Of a stretch of DNA of 64,000 bases, positions 26,594 through 34,587 are shown in pieces. Under the pieces are notes generated by a model. The model saw only the letters and a list, made by a program, of their open reading frames with translations, ran no database searches and had not been told where the DNA came from. How positions within the stretch are numbered: position 1 is the stretch's first letter; each line of letters opens with the position of its first letter. The stretch is from Clostridia bacterium (GTDB lineage: Bacteria; Bacillota; Clostridia; Lachnospirales; Lachnospiraceae). Where the stretch lies: the NCBI GenBank assembly GCA_910575245.1, contig CAJTEN010000022.1, forward strand, positions 1 to 64,000. The letters are read 5' to 3'. The translations under genes and the position numbers were made by a program.

Positions 26594-27091
26594 TTAACTT
26601 AAAAATTCAAGCCGGCTGAGATAGGAATTGTGGTAAGCCGGATCATGGGTCACGTCTTGATCAAACCAGTCAAGAGGCAGGAAGGAGTTGGCCATTGTCT
26701 CATTCGGGAACTCGACTTCGGCAATTATAAGCGGGGCGAAAGGTATATCGAAAATGTCCAGTTCTACATTGAGACTGAACTGGTCAACGTTTTTGCCGTA
26801 ATCTGACGTAAATGTCGGGTGGCTGATAGGTATGATATAACGTTTCTTGGAGATCACATTTCCATCAGCCTTCTTAAGAAGATGATAGTAGGAATCCTGA
26901 TTTAACGGAAGATTGTACTCTTCTCTTGCCAGCAGGCCCTTGCCTTTATAGGTCAGATAGTACTGGTCATCTTGTCTGCGGATTCTGACAACAGGGTCAG
27001 TGTTCAAATAGGCCTGTTCGATCGTGAGACATGTATATTGGTTCAGATTTTCCGGCAGCTTTTTGATTGTGAATTTACGTTCGATTTCCAT
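26594..27091 (-). CDS. CYTH-domain protein (triphosphate tunnel metalloenzyme)
   Basis: A 165-residue protein opening with MEIERKF, the ExExK signature of CYTH/triphosphate tunnel metalloenzymes. Basic and acidic strand motifs follow as expected: VVRIRRQDDQYYLTYKG, LNVELDIF and LIIAEVEFPNE. Family members hydrolyse inorganic triphosphate or thiamine triphosphate, or act as class IV adenylate cyclases. Bacterial short stand-alone forms such as this are most often triphosphatases. GGAG precedes the ATG by 5 bp on the minus strand. It is a single gene between malQ and a mobile-element-like repeat. Confidence 0.88.
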   Translation of the reverse strand: MEIERKFTIKKLPENLNQYTCLTIEQAYLNTDPVVRIRRQDDQYYLTYKGKGLLAREEYNLPLNQDSYYHLLKKADGNVISKKRYIIPISHPTFTSDYGKNVDQFSLNVELDIFDIPFAPLIIAEVEFPNETMANSFLPLDWFDQDVTHDPAYHNSYLSRLEFLS

Positions 27092-27296
27092 GGCGGCTCC
27101 TTATTTTAGCAGTAATTTTGGGTTATCTTCAATCTATTGTTTCGCTTTCGTAATTCGGCAGGATTAGAAAGCTTTTGTTTTATAATCCCATTATAGGAAC
27201 AATCCGTGCAGGTGTAAAGTAAGACGAAAAGATTTTCTAAGGCGTCAAGGGTAACAAATATGAAAAGAAAAGCTGTGGCAACAGCGGGGATAAAAG

Positions 27297-27460
27297 CTAG
27301 TATAATCCACGATAATTACCGTGCCCTTACACGCAGGATAAATTTTCATATGCAAGGCGGAGGAATGAGGCGTAGCGGTGGCTACGTCGATTGATGACAA
27401 CGCGGCAGATGGAAATTTAGACAAGTGAAAGGGGCGGATAATTATTGTGGATTATACTAG
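27297..27460. repeat. 164-bp MITE-like palindromic element
   Basis: The ends are a perfect 14-bp inverted repeat, CTAGTATAATCCAC and GTGGATTATACTAG, extended by about 8 further matching bases (ATAATTA). The interior is GC-rich and non-coding. No clear target duplication was seen. It occupies most of the gap between the CYTH gene and the DJ-1 gene. Confidence 0.6.
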
Positions 27461-27526
27461 TATGATGATGCTAAAATAATATCAGAATAAATAATATCAG
27501 AATAAAGAAAACGGAGGAAACAGACT

Positions 27527-28078
27527 ATGAGTAAAGCGGCAGTTTTTTTTGGAACAGGATATGAAGAGATCGAGGCACTGACGGTGGTTGATATTCTGCG
27601 CAGGGCAGGGGTGGAGACAACGATGGCATCTGTCACCGAAGAGCGGAGCGTGACGGGTTCCCATTCTATTACAGTGACGATGGATGCGCTGTTTAGCGAG
27701 GTAGAGTTTGGCGGCCTGGATGTGATCGTGCTTCCGGGCGGTATGCCGGGCACGACGAATCTGGAGGCATGTGAGACATTGATGGAGCAGGTGGATGCTT
27801 TTATGGCACAGGATAAGATTGTGGCGGCAATCTGTGCGGCGCCGAGTATCCTGGGACACCGAGGATATCTGAAGGGAAGAAAAGCATGCTCTTTCCCTAA
27901 TTTTGAAAGTCATCTGGAAGGAGCCGAAGTTATGGATCAGCCGGCTGTCATTGACGGCAATATTGTCACGGGACGCGGTATGGGGGCGGCGGTGCCGTTC
28001 GCGTTGGCGATTTTGGAAAAGCTGCAGGGGAAAGAGGCGGCAGAGAAGATGGCGGAAAGCATTATGTACAGAGCATAA
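27527..28078 (+). CDS. DJ-1/PfpI family protein
   Basis: A 183-residue member of the DJ-1/ThiJ/PfpI superfamily. The nucleophile-elbow Cys is in VAAICAAPSILG (about residue 105), with the conserved Glu near the N-terminus in GYEEIEAL (about 14-17) and IVLPGGMPGT. This is the compact DJ-1 form of normal length, associated with glyoxalase/deglycase-like or redox-protective roles; many are annotated as thiazole-monophosphate biosynthesis by similarity without evidence. CGGAGG lies 9 bp before the ATG. It is flanked by palindromic intergenic elements on both sides and appears monocistronic. Confidence 0.92.
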   Translation: MSKAAVFFGTGYEEIEALTVVDILRRAGVETTMASVTEERSVTGSHSITVTMDALFSEVEFGGLDVIVLPGGMPGTTNLEACETLMEQVDAFMAQDKIVAAICAAPSILGHRGYLKGRKACSFPNFESHLEGAEVMDQPAVIDGNIVTGRGMGAAVPFALAILEKLQGKEAAEKMAESIMYRA

Positions 28079-28138
28079 GAGATGAAGATTTTCTATAGCG
28101 TCAAAGAACGCCGCCTAAGAAAATCTAAGTCATCTCTC

Positions 28139-28164
28139 GAAGAATCGCTTTAAGGCGATTCTTC
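28139..28164. terminator. perfect hairpin downstream of the DJ-1 gene
   Basis: Ten-bp stem GAAGAATCGC/GCGATTCTTC with a 6-nt loop, nested near a longer repeat of GATTTTCT-type sequence (28086-28127). There is no strong T run. It could be a terminator or part of a dispersed intergenic repeat; a related GATTTTCTAAGGCGTC-like segment also occurs near 27232. Confidence 0.4.
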
Positions 28165-28447
28165 TGAATGACTCACACGTCGCTTGTGCCGCTGATTACA
28201 AAACTCTGGCAAAACTTACCATAATATTTTCATTCTATCCGAACATACTAACATCAAGATAAGCGATAAAGTGAACGCTTTAACAGACAACGAGGTCCGG
28301 TTTCGAACCGCAGCACTGAAAGGATTTCAATCTGACAGGGCAGGAGTATCTGGGATAAGCGTATAAACGGCAGCGCTTATCTCAATAATATAGATAACAG
28401 GATGAAATCCAAAGATTTTATCCAAAAGTATTTCGGAGGTGAAAGAA
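28165..28447. promoter_or_regulatory. leader region of the spore-protein gene
   Basis: About 280 non-coding bases before the SASP gene. It contains a palindrome GATAAGCG/CGCTTATC at about 28354-28381 and a related GATAAGCG at about 28260. A sigma-G promoter is expected for this gene class, but I could not assign one confidently. Confidence 0.3.
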
Positions 28448-28648
28448 ATGGCAAGCAACAAGACTAATAGAGTAGAAGTTCCTGAAGCAAAGGCAGCTAT
28501 GGATCGTTTTAAGACAGAGGTTGCATCTGAGCTGGGTGTAAACCTGAAAGAGGGTTACAATGGTGACCTGACATCCAAAGAGGCTGGTTCCATCGGTGGT
28601 GAGATGGTTCGTAGAATGATCAAGAGCCAGGAAGAGCAGATGAAATAA
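28448..28648 (+). CDS. alpha/beta-type small acid-soluble spore protein
   Basis: A 66-residue protein with the two conserved SASP blocks: an N-terminal VEVPEAKAAMDRFKTEVASE including the germination-protease cleavage region (TEVASELG), and SIGGEMVRRMIKSQEE near the C-terminus. SASPs coat spore DNA and protect it from UV and heat, and are degraded on germination. ATG 28448 lies 7 bp after GGAGG. A strong terminator follows within 25 bp, so it is monocistronic. It is direct evidence that this organism belongs to a spore-forming lineage. Confidence 0.95.
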   Translation: MASNKTNRVEVPEAKAAMDRFKTEVASELGVNLKEGYNGDLTSKEAGSIGGEMVRRMIKSQEEQMK

Positions 28649-28671
28649 GCTTAAACAGGAAATAATGAGGA

Positions 28672-28704
28672 GGAGCCGTTGCTATATTGCAACGGCTCCT
28701 TCTC
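28672..28704 (+). terminator. intrinsic terminator of the SASP gene
   Basis: Perfect 11-bp stem GGAGCCGTTGC/GCAACGGCTCC with a 6-nt loop, followed by TTCTCT. It also lies at the 3' side of the convergent chemoreceptor gene. Confidence 0.8.
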
Positions 28705-28750
28705 TATGCTTCATGCCTTTTGGATATTGTGTTCTATGATCCTGTTCAAA

Positions 28751-30514
28751 CTAAAAAGTTTCAAAAATGGATGTTCCGGTTTCCAGTGTATCGGCAATCC
28801 TTTGGTTTTCCATCATCTGGTTGCTGATGGTTTCCATGTCACGGACCAATACCTGCGTGCTTTCTGCTGCACCGCTTACGCCTTTGGCACCCTCATCGAT
28901 AGCCTGGGTGATAGAATTGATGGAAGAGGCAATCTCATCCATGGTATGCTTCAGACGGTCTGTCTTATCCGTAAATTCGTTCATGACATTCTCTATGTAG
29001 GAAGCGTTCTCCCTGTATTGTACACCGCTTTGTACGAAGTTGCCCAGTTCCGGCAGAATAGATTCGTTGAGGTACAGGACAAGGTTGTTGGCGTTCCTGG
29101 CCAGGTTATGCACTGCATCGGTGACTACCCGGTTGATATCCTGGATCCTGTTGGCAGCTGCTTTGCTGTCTTCAGCCAACAGGCGGATTTCTTCGGCTAC
29201 AACCATGAATCCGCGCCCGGAATCTCCGGCTCTTGCGGCTTCAATTGAGGCATTGAGAGCCAACAGGTCTGTCTGTCCGGAAATACTTAAGATGTCATTG
29301 GTCAGACTGTTGACCTTGTCTACACTCTTGCTGTCCTCGATGGCGCTGTTCAAGACTTTCAGAATTTCGGACACGCGGCTGCCGGTTTCTTCCATATAAG
29401 TTCTGGCTTTGGATTCCATCTGGTCGGCACTTAAATGCATCTGCTTCGTGTAATCGTTGATGCTGGTGGATTTCAGGGCAATCTCTTCTACGTCTGTCCG
29501 AATGGCTGAGGCATTTTGGTTGATGATACCTGCCGAGACACCCACCTCGGACATGGTAGAGGCCAGCTGTTGGGTAACGGCAGACAGGGCGGACGCGTTG
29601 TCGTTGGAATTCTGCACGCTTTCCTGCACGCCGGAGACCACATTCTCCATGCTATGTGTATTCTCTATGATCATTTTCAGAATTTCCTGCAGTTTGTCGA
29701 TAAAGGTATTGATGCCGCGGCTTAAGTCTGCAATCTCGTCACTGGAACGGATGGTAATCCTTTGGGTCAGATCGCCGTGTCCCTGATCCAGTCCGGCGAT
29801 GATGGCGCTGATCTCATTTTTGGCAGAGACTACGGGTTTGACTACGCGTTTCAGAACGACAGTCAGGGCAATGATCAAGGCGAAAATACTTATAACCATG
29901 ATAGTTCCGTTAAGCAGTACTGCATGGTAGTATGCCTTGTCGAGATCTTTCCGGGCCTGTTCTGAATCCTCCTGAGCCTTGTTATTCAGAACAGAAATAG
30001 CATTCTGAATGCTTTCGGAGTACTGTGTGATTTCATTGTTCGCCAATTCGAAAGCGGCCTGGTTTCTGCCGGCTGCGCTGTAACCGAAGAGGGTTACGAT
30101 GGCGTATTTCAGCTTCTCGTATTCTGACATCAACTGTTCATAGGCCTGGGCATTCTCGGGGGAAATGGCAGCGCCGTATTCCGACAGCATATCATCTAAC
30201 AGCTCTTCCTCCGTGAGGATGGAGCCCACCAGTTCCACCATGGTATCCAGATCCGTTGCGATGATATGGGACAGAGCCATGGAATAAAGTTTCTGGGTTT
30301 CCCGCTGAATATTGCTCAGATTAAAAATACCGGCCATGTAATCATCCGCAATGGTGGTAGCGGTTCTGTTGACACTCTGTATGTTATGGACGGCTACGAT
30401 ATTCGATAAAATGCAGACAAAGCTCAGCACACAGACAGGGATTAAAGTCAAAAGCTTAATGCTGAGGCGTGGTCTGTTTTTTGCGGCCGCATTCTGGTTT
30501 TCTATTTGGCTCAT
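28751..30514 (-). CDS. methyl-accepting chemotaxis protein
   Basis: A 587-residue chemoreceptor. The first membrane segment is at about residues 20-42 and the second at about 198-220. Between them lies a roughly 150-residue helical sensor domain of four-helix-bundle type. A HAMP domain ([15 protein letters not shown] and on) and the cytoplasmic signalling domain follow, whose hairpin tip [20 protein letters not shown] is diagnostic. AGGAGG precedes the ATG. Its start is only 18 bp from the stop of the upstream solute-binding lipoprotein, so both are one operon. This suggests that the lipoprotein presents a ligand to this receptor (inference). Confidence 0.95.
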   Translation of the reverse strand: MSQIENQNAAAKNRPRLSIKLLTLIPVCVLSFVCILSNIVAVHNIQSVNRTATTIADDYMAGIFNLSNIQRETQKLYSMALSHIIATDLDTMVELVGSILTEEELLDDMLSEYGAAISPENAQAYEQLMSEYEKLKYAIVTLFGYSAAGRNQAAFELANNEITQYSESIQNAISVLNNKAQEDSEQARKDLDKAYYHAVLLNGTIMVISIFALIIALTVVLKRVVKPVVSAKNEISAIIAGLDQGHGDLTQRITIRSSDEIADLSRGINTFIDKLQEILKMIIENTHSMENVVSGVQESVQNSNDNASALSAVTQQLASTMSEVGVSAGIINQNASAIRTDVEEIALKSTSINDYTKQMHLSADQMESKARTYMEETGSRVSEILKVLNSAIEDSKSVDKVNSLTNDILSISGQTDLLALNASIEAARAGDSGRGFMVVAEEIRLLAEDSKAAANRIQDINRVVTDAVHNLARNANNLVLYLNESILPELGNFVQSGVQYRENASYIENVMNEFTDKTDRLKHTMDEIASSINSITQAIDEGAKGVSGAAESTQVLVRDMETISNQMMENQRIADTLETGTSIFETF

Positions 30515-30532
30515 ATTGTCCTCCTGATCCTG

Positions 30533-31840
30533 CTAATCTGCTACGGAAGCAGTAATTCCTTCGGTCAAAGTGTCCATAAGATCCTGCAGGCTGATATTGT
30601 TTGGATTGCCCTCAATCATAATATTGGCAAAAGCTGTGCAGGCATCCCAGTATTTCGTGCCTACCCGCTGCAGACTGCCGTACTGAGACTGATCCAGAAT
30701 GGCCTGTACGGCCGGAATCTGTAAGGCGGCATCCGAGGCGGCGGCTTTGATATTGGAAGGTATCTGACTTTTCTGCATAAAACGAATGGTCTGGTTTTCC
30801 TCATTGGTCAGCCAATCGGCAAGTCTCATAGCCCATTCTTTGTGCGATGAGTAGGCGTTTACGCCCATCATCTTATAGCCGGTAAAAGAAGACATCTGGA
30901 TCTGCTGTCCGGCACAGGTAAAAGTGGGAAGTTTGGCGGCGCCGTAATCGCTGCCCCATGCATTTCGGATCTGTGTGGCATTCCAGGTGCCGCTGACACC
31001 GGCGATAATGCTGCCGTCCTGTACTCCCAGGACAAAATCATCGTCCGTATGGTAGGAAAAGGCTGGGTTGGTGGTGAGGTTAAGGATAGACTGTGCCACA
31101 TCCCTGCCTTTGACGGCGCCTTCCGTGGCATTCCAGTTGCAGTAGTTGGTTACACCATCGCTGTTGACGCCGAGCTCAAGGCCGGTCTGTCCGAAGAAGG
31201 CATACAGATACCAGCCGGAGTTAAGTTCCATGGAAATCTGTTTCCCTGCGGCATTCGCAGCGTCAAGGAGGCCGTCCAGTGTCTGCACGTCTTCTTCCGT
31301 GAAGTAATCCTTGTCATAATACAGAAAATACCCGTTGTCTGCAGTGTATGGAAAGGCGTAGAGGGTATCATGCCAGGACGCTGCCGCAATTGATTCCGGT
31401 ACATTGGCAGCCGCAACCTCCGCCGCGTTGTCCACCGGCGCCAAGACACCGGCTGCCATCAGCCTTGTGAACTGGTCATCCGGAAAGGAGAAAACGTCTC
31501 CGGCGCCGTGGATGTCTCCCAGTATCGTATTGCATGTTCCGGAATCGGGCTGTGCTACGAGACTGATCTCGAAATCCGCCAGTCCGGCATAATGTTCCTG
31601 GAAAGAGGCGATCATTTCTTCCAACATTTCGAAATTATCTTCTTCTGTCCATACCGTCAACGGAACGGTGCCGGATTCTGGTGTTTCGGCAGTTTCCTGG
31701 CCATTTGCCAGGCCGCCGGTATCAGTATTTGGTGTTGTTTCGATGGTTTCGATGGTTTCGATGGCTTCTGTAGAAGAGCAGCCGGTTAAAATTCCAACAA
31801 TCATAAGGGCACATGCTCCCCGTTTCCATGACATGTTCAT
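30533..31840 (-). CDS. extracellular solute-binding lipoprotein (sugar type), orphan of its ABC transporter
   Basis: A 435-residue family 1 extracellular solute-binding protein. The signal peptide ends in a lipobox (GILTGC, Cys about 20), followed by a Ser/Thr/Glu linker with repeated IET units. The mature part has LTVWTEEDNFEMLEEMIASF, typical of carbohydrate-binding members, and closes with NEENQTIRFMQKSQIPSN. ATG 31840 has AGGAGG 9 bp upstream. There are no permease or ATPase genes beside it; instead the next gene, 18 bp away, is a chemoreceptor. A dedicated sensing role, or use of a distant permease, are the two possibilities. Confidence 0.88.
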   Translation of the reverse strand: MNMSWKRGACALMIVGILTGCSSTEAIETIETIETTPNTDTGGLANGQETAETPESGTVPLTVWTEEDNFEMLEEMIASFQEHYAGLADFEISLVAQPDSGTCNTILGDIHGAGDVFSFPDDQFTRLMAAGVLAPVDNAAEVAAANVPESIAAASWHDTLYAFPYTADNGYFLYYDKDYFTEEDVQTLDGLLDAANAAGKQISMELNSGWYLYAFFGQTGLELGVNSDGVTNYCNWNATEGAVKGRDVAQSILNLTTNPAFSYHTDDDFVLGVQDGSIIAGVSGTWNATQIRNAWGSDYGAAKLPTFTCAGQQIQMSSFTGYKMMGVNAYSSHKEWAMRLADWLTNEENQTIRFMQKSQIPSNIKAAASDAALQIPAVQAILDQSQYGSLQRVGTKYWDACTAFANIMIEGNPNNISLQDLMDTLTEGITASVAD

Positions 31841-32126
31841 CACCCTTTTGCCTCCTGTAATTTTATTAGATGATATAGAATGTGCCAATTCGGCACGATA
31901 TCGTTAGTATACCATACTCTGATGGAATATTCCAGTACGAATGCATAGCCGCATAGCCATTTTGTAGTAGTTCAGTTTTTCGGCTTCCCTGTTACGCCAT
32001 TTTTCTGACCGCACTTGTGCCGGTTACTATAGAGCTTCTCAGGATTGCAGATGGGAAGTGCAATGAAAGTTTATTGAAAAGTTATATCAAATACTGATTT
32101 AGATGCGCACATGCATAAAATTCTGT
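31841..32126. other. divergent intergenic region
   Basis: It separates the minus-strand lipoprotein operon from the + strand esterase. It holds a palindrome GTGCC-AATTC-GGCAC at 31882-31896 close to the lipoprotein start, a possible operator, and at about 31968-31995 one copy of a dispersed repeat also present at 37622-37649 in the opposite orientation. Confidence 0.45.
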
Positions 32127-32132
32127 TATAAT
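32124..32132 (+). promoter_or_regulatory. extended -10 promoter of the SGNH esterase
   Basis: TGT followed by the perfect hexamer TATAAT (32127-32132), 78 bp before the start codon. The -35 region is poor, as is common with extended -10 promoters. Confidence 0.55.
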
Positions 32133-32209
32133 CAGTGATGTGGCCGGAAGGAAGGCAGGAGTTTTACAGGGGGATAAAAATATAAAGAAAGGAATGTAAA
32201 GAATAGAAA

Positions 32210-33331
32210 ATGACACTGAACAAAAACTTAAAAACATACAATTTAAAAGAGGCTGCTCAATACAAAATCCATGGGCGTACCGATGAAACGCAGTATCCGG
32301 TGCCGCTGTTTTATAACGGGAGCGGTATTGAAGTGAATGTGACAGGGACAGAATTGTGGATCGATGTTGAGGTTGATTATGATGTGTTTGAACCATGGGT
32401 CTGGACAACAGTAAACGGAGCGTTCGTGAGCAGACAGATGTTGGTATCCGGTACTTATTCTGTATGCCTTTTCAGGGGTATGAGCCCGGAAAAGGTTAAG
32501 AATGTCAGATTTATGAGAGAATTACAGGCTATGTCGGAGGACAACGCCTGTCATCTGTTGATCAAAGGTTTCCGAAGCGACGGGGATTTTCTGCCGGTGG
32601 AACCGCGGAAGTTTAAACTGGAGTTTATAGGAGACAGTATTACCTCCGGCGAAGGGACTTATGGGGCGAAGGGAGAGTTGGATTGGATCCCTATGTATAT
32701 GGGGAGCAGCCGTTGTTATGCAAGAATGGTTTCCGATGCGCTGGATGCAGAGTACCGTCTGGTCTCACAGGGCGGCTGGGGCGTACTGTGCGGCTGGGAC
32801 AATGACCCGCGTCATAATATGCCGTCCTGCTACGAGAAGATATGCGGTCTGGCACAGGGGGAGAGGAATGAAAGCCTGGGCGCTTCGAAACCATATGATT
32901 TCGGAAGCTGGGTGCCGGACGCGGTTATCGTGAATTTAGGGACAAATGATGCGGGCGCTTTCAATCAGCCTGCATGGACAGACCCTGTATCGGGACAGAC
33001 GTTTGAACAGCGAAGAGGCGCTGACGGCGCTTTTCATCCGGAAGATCTTGCCCGTTTCAAACAGGCGGTGGCTGATTTCCTGGGAATGATACGGCGGAAT
33101 AACCCGGATTCTCATATCGTCTGGGTGTATGGGATGCTGGGATACGATCTTACACTGGCGATCGCGGACGCCGTAAACACTTATCAGGAAAGGACAGGAG
33201 ATACCAATACCGCATTCCTCCAACTGCCGGATACGACAGAGGAAACGATGGGATCCCGTGAACATGCAGGAGAGAAATCCCATATCAGGGCGGCGGAAGT
33301 GATAACGGAATATTTGAGAAATATTATTTGA
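32210..33331 (+). CDS. SGNH/GDSL hydrolase, carbohydrate esterase family 2-like
   Basis: A 373-residue protein without a signal peptide. The N-terminal about 130 residues form a beta-rich accessory domain. The SGNH hydrolase follows: FIGDSITSGEG with the nucleophile Ser (block I, about residue 148), SQGGWGVLCG with oxyanion Gly (block II), VNLGTNDAG with Asn (block III), and the catalytic His in GEKSHIRAAEV near the C-terminus. This two-domain layout is that of CE2 acetyl esterases, which remove O-acetyl groups from hemicelluloses; here the enzyme would act inside the cell on imported oligosaccharides. It is followed 27 bp later by a transport operon. Confidence 0.88.
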   Translation: MTLNKNLKTYNLKEAAQYKIHGRTDETQYPVPLFYNGSGIEVNVTGTELWIDVEVDYDVFEPWVWTTVNGAFVSRQMLVSGTYSVCLFRGMSPEKVKNVRFMRELQAMSEDNACHLLIKGFRSDGDFLPVEPRKFKLEFIGDSITSGEGTYGAKGELDWIPMYMGSSRCYARMVSDALDAEYRLVSQGGWGVLCGWDNDPRHNMPSCYEKICGLAQGERNESLGASKPYDFGSWVPDAVIVNLGTNDAGAFNQPAWTDPVSGQTFEQRRGADGAFHPEDLARFKQAVADFLGMIRRNNPDSHIVWVYGMLGYDLTLAIADAVNTYQERTGDTNTAFLQLPDTTEETMGSREHAGEKSHIRAAEVITEYLRNII

Positions 33332-33358
33332 TACCGAAGCGAAAGGAATGGAGATGTT

Positions 33359-34528
33359 ATGAAAAAGAAAACAGCAGTAATTATCATGAGTGTGGTCATG
33401 TGCGTCTCGATACTGGCAGGCTGCGGCGCGGACAAGGAAACGGATGCAGGCACGGAATCTGCCGCGTCAGAAGAGAGTGAGATATCCGAAGAGATACTTG
33501 CGGATATGGAGCCGGATGCGGCAGGCGTGCCAGCAGAAGAACAGTCGGAGGATGTCACAGAGAAGGAAGCGGAAGAGAACGGTAATGATACTGCGGCAGG
33601 TCTGCCGGAAGAAGAGGAAACGGCAGACGATGCGGGAGTGGCAGTCAGGATAGGCTCCCTGAAAGGCCCGACTTCCATGGGGCTGGTGTATCTTATGGAG
33701 CAGGCAGAGAAGAAGGAGACGGTTAACAGGTATGAGTTTACCATGACTGCGGCAGCGGATGAGCTGCTGCCGGCCATGCTCTCCGGGGATCTGGATATTG
33801 TTCTGATTCCCGCGAATGTGGCAAGCGTGCTGTATAACAAGGCGGAGGGCGACGTTGCGGTAATCGATATCAATACGCTGGGCGTCCTGTATATGGTATC
33901 GGGCAATGATAAGATAAAGAATATGGAAGATTTGAAAGGGCAGGCCATATATATGACGGGAAAGGGAACGACGCCGGATTACGTGATGCAGTATCTGCTC
34001 AAGGAAAACGGTTTGACGACAGCGGATGTGACAATGGAATATAAATCCGAGGCGGCAGAGGTGGCGGCAGTGCTGGCCGGGACACCTGATGCAGTTGGTG
34101 TGCTTCCGCAGCCCTTTGTGACGGCGGCCTGTACACAGAACGAAAAATTGTCTGTGGTGATGGATTTGACTGAGCAGTGGGCGTCAGTGCAGGGAGAGGG
34201 CGGCAGCAGCCTTGTGACCGGCGTTACCGTAGTGCGCAAAGGATTTTTGGATCAAAATCCGGAGGCTGTGGAACAATTTATGGAAGAACACGCCGCCAGT
34301 GCGTCTTATGCCAACGAGCATGTGGAGGAAACTTCCGAGCTGGTTGCAGCTGCAGGAATCATTGATAAGGCGGATGTGGCTGTCAAGGCCATACCGGAGT
34401 GTAATATTACTTATATAGACGGTGAGGAAATGGAGACAGCGCTTTCCGGATATCTTGCGGTGCTGTGGGAACAGGATCCGGCATCTGTGGGCGGCGGGCT
34501 TCCGGGAGAGGATTTCTATTATAAATAA
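33359..34528 (+). CDS. NitT/TauT-type (NMT1-like) ABC substrate-binding lipoprotein
   Basis: A 389-residue lipoprotein with lipobox SILAGC (Cys about 22) and a long acidic linker (to about residue 95). The binding domain starts VAVRIGSLKGPTSMGLVYLM, followed by ADELLPAMLSGDLDIVLIPAN and YMTGKGTTPDYVMQYLL, which is the pattern of NMT1/SsuA/ThiY binding proteins of Clostridia. Substrates in the family include thiamine precursors, sulfonates and other small organic molecules; none can be assigned here. It is co-directional with, and 59 bp before, a fused permease-ATPase that should be its transporter. Confidence 0.88.
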   Translation: MKKKTAVIIMSVVMCVSILAGCGADKETDAGTESAASEESEISEEILADMEPDAAGVPAEEQSEDVTEKEAEENGNDTAAGLPEEEETADDAGVAVRIGSLKGPTSMGLVYLMEQAEKKETVNRYEFTMTAAADELLPAMLSGDLDIVLIPANVASVLYNKAEGDVAVIDINTLGVLYMVSGNDKIKNMEDLKGQAIYMTGKGTTPDYVMQYLLKENGLTTADVTMEYKSEAAEVAAVLAGTPDAVGVLPQPFVTAACTQNEKLSVVMDLTEQWASVQGEGGSSLVTGVTVVRKGFLDQNPEAVEQFMEEHAASASYANEHVEETSELVAAAGIIDKADVAVKAIPECNITYIDGEEMETALSGYLAVLWEQDPASVGGGLPGEDFYYK

Positions 34529-34587
34529 GAAGGAAAAGAATACCAGGACACCTATGGCAATCGGAACAAGGAATGCAGGAGAGCAAC

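Noticed and set aside
31882-31920. Possible sigma-54 or sigma-28 promoter for the lipoprotein-chemoreceptor operon
   Set aside because: TTGGCAC is present on the minus strand but no GC at the -12 position; a GCCGAA match lacks a -35 partner at 11 bp.
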